The notes under the pieces are model-generated. The model saw nothing but the letters and a program-made list of their open reading frames with translations, did not search any database and was not told the origin of the DNA. 8,484 nt of DNA from Lachnospiraceae bacterium (GTDB taxonomy: Bacteria > Bacillota > Clostridia > Lachnospirales > Lachnospiraceae). The stretch is taken from the NCBI GenBank assembly GCA_003488445.1, contig DNLO01000229.1, forward strand, positions 1 to 8,484. Reading direction: 5' to 3'. Each line of letters opens with the position of its first letter. The first letter of the stretch is position 1. Shown piece by piece: positions 5,921 through 8,484 of the stretch. Position numbers and translations under genes: made by a program.

Positions 5921-7676
5921 CACAAAGATGAAAGCATCCCTGCGTTTTGTTGTAGCACCTACTGCAGAGCAGACAGAGGGATTCAAGCGGTTTCTCGCAA
6001 AAAAATACGATACCGTATCTGAAAACATAGACCTTATCCTGGTCGAGGACAGGGAGATACTCGGCGGTTTCATCCTCAGAGCAGGGGATGATGAGTATGA
6101 CTGGAGCCTGACGGGCAGAGCGAAGGAGATAATGAGCGATGCCGATCTGGATCTGGGCCGTATGGCGGCGGACCGGGATATCATTTCCGTGATCAAGAAT
6201 GCGGCCGATTCTCATATTTTCGAAACAAAGGGACATGAGATAGGGCATGTGGCATACTGCGGAGACGGGATAGCCAGGATAAAGGGACTCTCTCACGTCG
6301 AGTATGGAGAGATCGTCATATTCGAAAGCGGTGTCAGAGGGATGGTGCTCGACATCAGGGAGGATAACATCGGATGCATTCTCTTCGGCACCGATGACGA
6401 GGTGTATGAAGGAGAGAAAGCAGTCCGTACCGGGGCAGCAGCCGGCATACCGGCAGGAGAAGGGCTGTTGGGGAGGATAGTGAACGCTCTGGGAGATCCG
6501 ATAGATGACAAGGGCTCCATAGAGGATACGACTCAGATGCCAATAGAGTCGCCGGCTCCCGGCATCATAGACAGGCAGCCCGTGGCAGTTCCCATGGAGA
6601 CAGGGATCCTGGCTATAGACAGCATGTTCCCCATAGGAAGAGGACAGAGAGAGCTGATCATCGGCGACAGACAGACCGGAAAGACCACCATCGCCACAGA
6701 TACCATCATCAATCAGAGAGGTAAGGATGTCATCTGTATTTATGTTTCCATCGGACAGAAGGCCTCTACCGTAGCAGCTCTGACGGAGAATCTGAGAAGG
6801 CACAGGGCGATGGAGTATACCATAGTCGTGGGCTCCTTCGCTTCGGACCCTGCACCCCTGCAATACCTGGCACCCTACTCGGGGACTGCCCTCGCTGAGT
6901 ACTTCATGCACAAGGGCAAGGATGTACTCATAGTCTACGACGATCTGTCAAAGCATGCAGTGGCGTACAGAGAGATATCACTGCTCCTTCGCAGACCCCC
7001 GGGCAGAGAAGCATATCCGGGAGACGTATTCTACCTTCACTCCAGATTGCTCGAGAGATCAAGCAGACTGTCCGATGAACTCGGAGGCGGGTCCATCACT
7101 GCACTGCCTATCATAGAGACTCAGGCAGGAGATGTGTCTGCCTATATACCTACGAATGTCATCTCCATAACAGACGGACAGATCTTTCTGGAGAGCGATC
7201 TCTTTGCTGAAGGACAGCGGCCTGCCGTCAACGTGGGTCTTTCCGTATCCCGTGTGGGAGGAGCGGCGCAGACCAAAGCAATGAAAAAAGCGACCGGTTC
7301 GTTCAGGATAGATCTGGCGCAGTACAGGGAGATGGAGGTCTTCACCCAGTTCTCCTCCGACCTGGATGACGCGACCCAGACTCAGCTCGCAAACGGCCGC
7401 TCGCTCATGGAGGTGCTGAAGCAGCCGGGAGCCACACCCATGAGCATGCCTCATCAGGTGATCACCCTTGTGGCAGCCGGAGAGAAGCTCTTTGCCAGGA
7501 TAGATCCCAAAGAGGTGAAGCTCTTCCAAAAGGAGCTGTTGGAAAGTTTCGACATAGAGAGGCCGGAGATCGTGGAAGAGCTGGAGAGTACAAAGGTACT
7601 CAGCGATGAACTGAAGAAAAAGATCGTAAAAGCAGCACAGAGGTTCCAGAAGAATTGGCACAACTCAGAGAAATAA
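5913..7676 (+). CDS. atpA: ATP synthase delta(C-terminal domain)-alpha fusion subunit
   Basis: One unbroken 587-residue frame, against about 500-513 for ordinary alpha. Residues 6-73 match the delta/OSCP C-terminal domain: a strand (LRFVV), a helix, then [20 protein letters not shown] and LTGRAKE. E. coli delta has KSVMAGVIIRAGDMVIDGS and VRGRLER at the same places. From about residue 83 a complete alpha follows; with a constant offset of 82 it aligns to E. coli alpha without gaps through its N-terminal helix ([13 protein letters not shown] against EISELIKQRIAQF) to the P-loop. Visible motifs are the P-loop GDRQTGKT (251-258), [39 protein letters not shown] and [11 protein letters not shown] with arginine-finger candidate R447. 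The start at 5913 overlaps atpF by 8 bp with no clear ribosome binding site, so translation is probably coupled; ATG 5928 is an alternative. The delta N-terminal domain is absent. Alpha identity is certain; the delta domain is a by-eye homology call. Confidence 0.93.
   Translation: MSDTKMKASLRFVVAPTAEQTEGFKRFLAKKYDTVSENIDLILVEDREILGGFILRAGDDEYDWSLTGRAKEIMSDADLDLGRMAADRDIISVIKNAADSHIFETKGHEIGHVAYCGDGIARIKGLSHVEYGEIVIFESGVRGMVLDIREDNIGCILFGTDDEVYEGEKAVRTGAAAGIPAGEGLLGRIVNALGDPIDDKGSIEDTTQMPIESPAPGIIDRQPVAVPMETGILAIDSMFPIGRGQRELIIGDRQTGKTTIATDTIINQRGKDVICIYVSIGQKASTVAALTENLRRHRAMEYTIVVGSFASDPAPLQYLAPYSGTALAEYFMHKGKDVLIVYDDLSKHAVAYREISLLLRRPPGREAYPGDVFYLHSRLLERSSRLSDELGGGSITALPIIETQAGDVSAYIPTNVISITDGQIFLESDLFAEGQRPAVNVGLSVSRVGGAAQTKAMKKATGSFRIDLAQYREMEVFTQFSSDLDDATQTQLANGRSLMEVLKQPGATPMSMPHQVITLVAAGEKLFARIDPKEVKLFQKELLESFDIERPEIVEELESTKVLSDELKKKIVKAAQRFQKNWHNSEK
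5928..6131 (+). other. Delta/OSCP C-terminal-like domain fused to alpha (residues about 6-73)
   Basis: This segment of the alpha gene encodes the extra N-terminal domain. Hallmarks shared with delta subunits are the 'AEQ' helix start (T17-Q20), the basic helix end 'KRFLAKKY', the LxGG turn (L50-G52), the strand FILRAGD (53-59), the aspartate D63 followed by WS, and the closing GRAKE. In canonical delta this C-terminal domain contacts the end of the b stalk, while the N-terminal helical domain grips the alpha N-termini. Here the link to alpha is covalent, which could replace the function of the missing N-terminal domain. The domain call is from motif recognition only. Confidence 0.82.
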
Positions 7677-8484
7677 AGGATCGTATCGGGAGCATAGAGG
7701 GTACTCAGAAGATCACCAATGCGATGTATATGATCTCTACCACCAAGCTCCGCCATGCGAAGGAGAACAGGGAGAAGAACTCTGCCTATTTCAGCGCACT
7801 GAAAAATCTTGTGGAGAGGCTGCTGAGACATATGCCGGAATCGGAGCATCCGTATCTTCGCGTGACCGACAAAAAGCCCGCGGACCAGACACACGGATAT
7901 CTGCTGGTCACTGCGGAAAAGGGCCTGGCGGGAGCCTACAATCAGAACGTGGTCAAGCAGACCGAGAGGCTCATGAAGGAGAGCGGGGGACACTCGAGAC
8001 TCTTCGTGATAGGCGAGACCGGCAGGAGATATTTTGAAAACCATGGAGTGGCTATAGAGCCGGACTTTGAATATTCGGCGGAAAATCCGACCCACCATGT
8101 GGGCAGGATGATAAGCAGTACGCTGCTTGATGTCTTCGAGAGTGGAGGTATAGACGATCTGAGGATCGTGTATACAGCCATGAGGACCGCATTGGATACT
8201 GAGGTGAGAGTGAGGCAGATCCTTCCTCTCATATCTTCGATGGAGAAGGTGGATCTTATGCTCGCCATAGGAGTGACCAATGAAGAGTTCATCTTCAGCC
8301 CCTCCCCGGAGGCGGTCATAGAGGCTGTGGTCCCGAACTATATGAACGGATATATATACAGTGCTCTGCTTGAAAGCTTCTGCGCCGAGCAGAACTCGCG
8401 GATGCTGGCCATGCAGACGGCGACGGATGCTGCCACATCAATGACCAGAGATCTCACCATGGAGTACAACAGGGTGAGGCAGAG
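7655..8484 (+). CDS. atpG: ATP synthase F1 subunit gamma, partial at the right edge
   Basis: This central rotor shaft subunit starts with TTG at 7655, inside the end of the alpha gene (22 bp overlap), and stays open to the window edge, giving 276 codons. The N-terminus [36 protein letters not shown] matches the gamma N-terminal coiled-coil helix with the conserved TQKIT.AM..(V/I)S..K(L/M)R. The middle has [14 protein letters not shown], a variant of the usual SDRGLCGGLN. The C-terminal helix [19 protein letters not shown] and YNRVRQ is the family signature, with only about the last 10-15 residues missing. No ATG fits the conserved N-terminus; TTG gives the expected M-A-x-L-R-E-I start. A weak AGAGG (7639-7643) lies 11 nt upstream, so translation probably relies on coupling to alpha. 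atpD and atpC would be expected just beyond the window. Confidence 0.93.
   Translation, partial: MAQLREIKDRIGSIEGTQKITNAMYMISTTKLRHAKENREKNSAYFSALKNLVERLLRHMPESEHPYLRVTDKKPADQTHGYLLVTAEKGLAGAYNQNVVKQTERLMKESGGHSRLFVIGETGRRYFENHGVAIEPDFEYSAENPTHHVGRMISSTLLDVFESGGIDDLRIVYTAMRTALDTEVRVRQILPLISSMEKVDLMLAIGVTNEEFIFSPSPEAVIEAVVPNYMNGYIYSALLESFCAEQNSRMLAMQTATDAATSMTRDLTMEYNRVRQ

Noticed and set aside
5913..6170. The delta-alpha fusion as a simple frameshift or sequencing artefact
   Set aside because: A single-base error could join adjacent delta and alpha genes but would not remove about 300 bp of the delta N-terminal domain while leaving b intact and overlapping cleanly. A larger assembly deletion cannot be excluded from sequence alone.
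5706..6911. Long open frame on the minus strand (about 400 codons) across atpF and alpha
   Set aside because: It lies wholly opposite well-conserved ATP synthase genes, has no recognisable motif and no convincing ribosome binding site; it is a shadow frame.

Overview
The window appears to come from a Bacillota genome, most likely an anaerobic Clostridia-type organism. Genes are tightly packed, most start codons have strong AGGAGG-type ribosome binding sites, GC content is moderate, and ATA (Ile) and AGA/AGG (Arg) codons are frequent. The HMA protein and the ArsR N-terminus resemble types I know from gut and other anaerobic Firmicutes. I cannot name the genus.

Region 1 (1-2353) is a metal-resistance locus. 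The N-terminal 30 codons of a leftward ArsR/SmtB-type repressor diverge from a rightward pair: a 72-residue HMA-domain metal chaperone and a 632-residue Zn/Cd/Pb-type P1B-2 ATPase that has no HMA domain of its own. The stop and start codons of the pair overlap as ATGA. The short divergent promoter region holds a perfect 9-4-9 palindrome, placed so that one repressor could control both directions.

Region 2 (2354-8484) looks like one long rightward transcription unit. It begins at a candidate extended -10 promoter. It encodes a PfkB-family protein whose catalytic signature reads NTTGAGN instead of DTxGAGD, then GDP-mannose 4,6-dehydratase (gmd), then ATP synthase genes atpB (a), atpE (c), atpF (b), atpA (alpha) and the start of atpG (gamma). 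gmd and atpB meet at a TAGTG overlap. atpF/atpA overlap by 8 bp and atpA/atpG by 22 bp.

The most notable feature is in the ATP synthase. There is no separate delta (atpH) gene between b and alpha. Instead the alpha subunit is 587 residues long and begins with about 75 residues that match the C-terminal, b-stalk-binding domain of delta/OSCP, followed by an apparently complete alpha subunit aligned without gaps from its first residue. The delta N-terminal helical domain is absent from the window. The predicted F1 would therefore carry three tethered delta C-terminal domains, one per alpha, instead of one free delta subunit.
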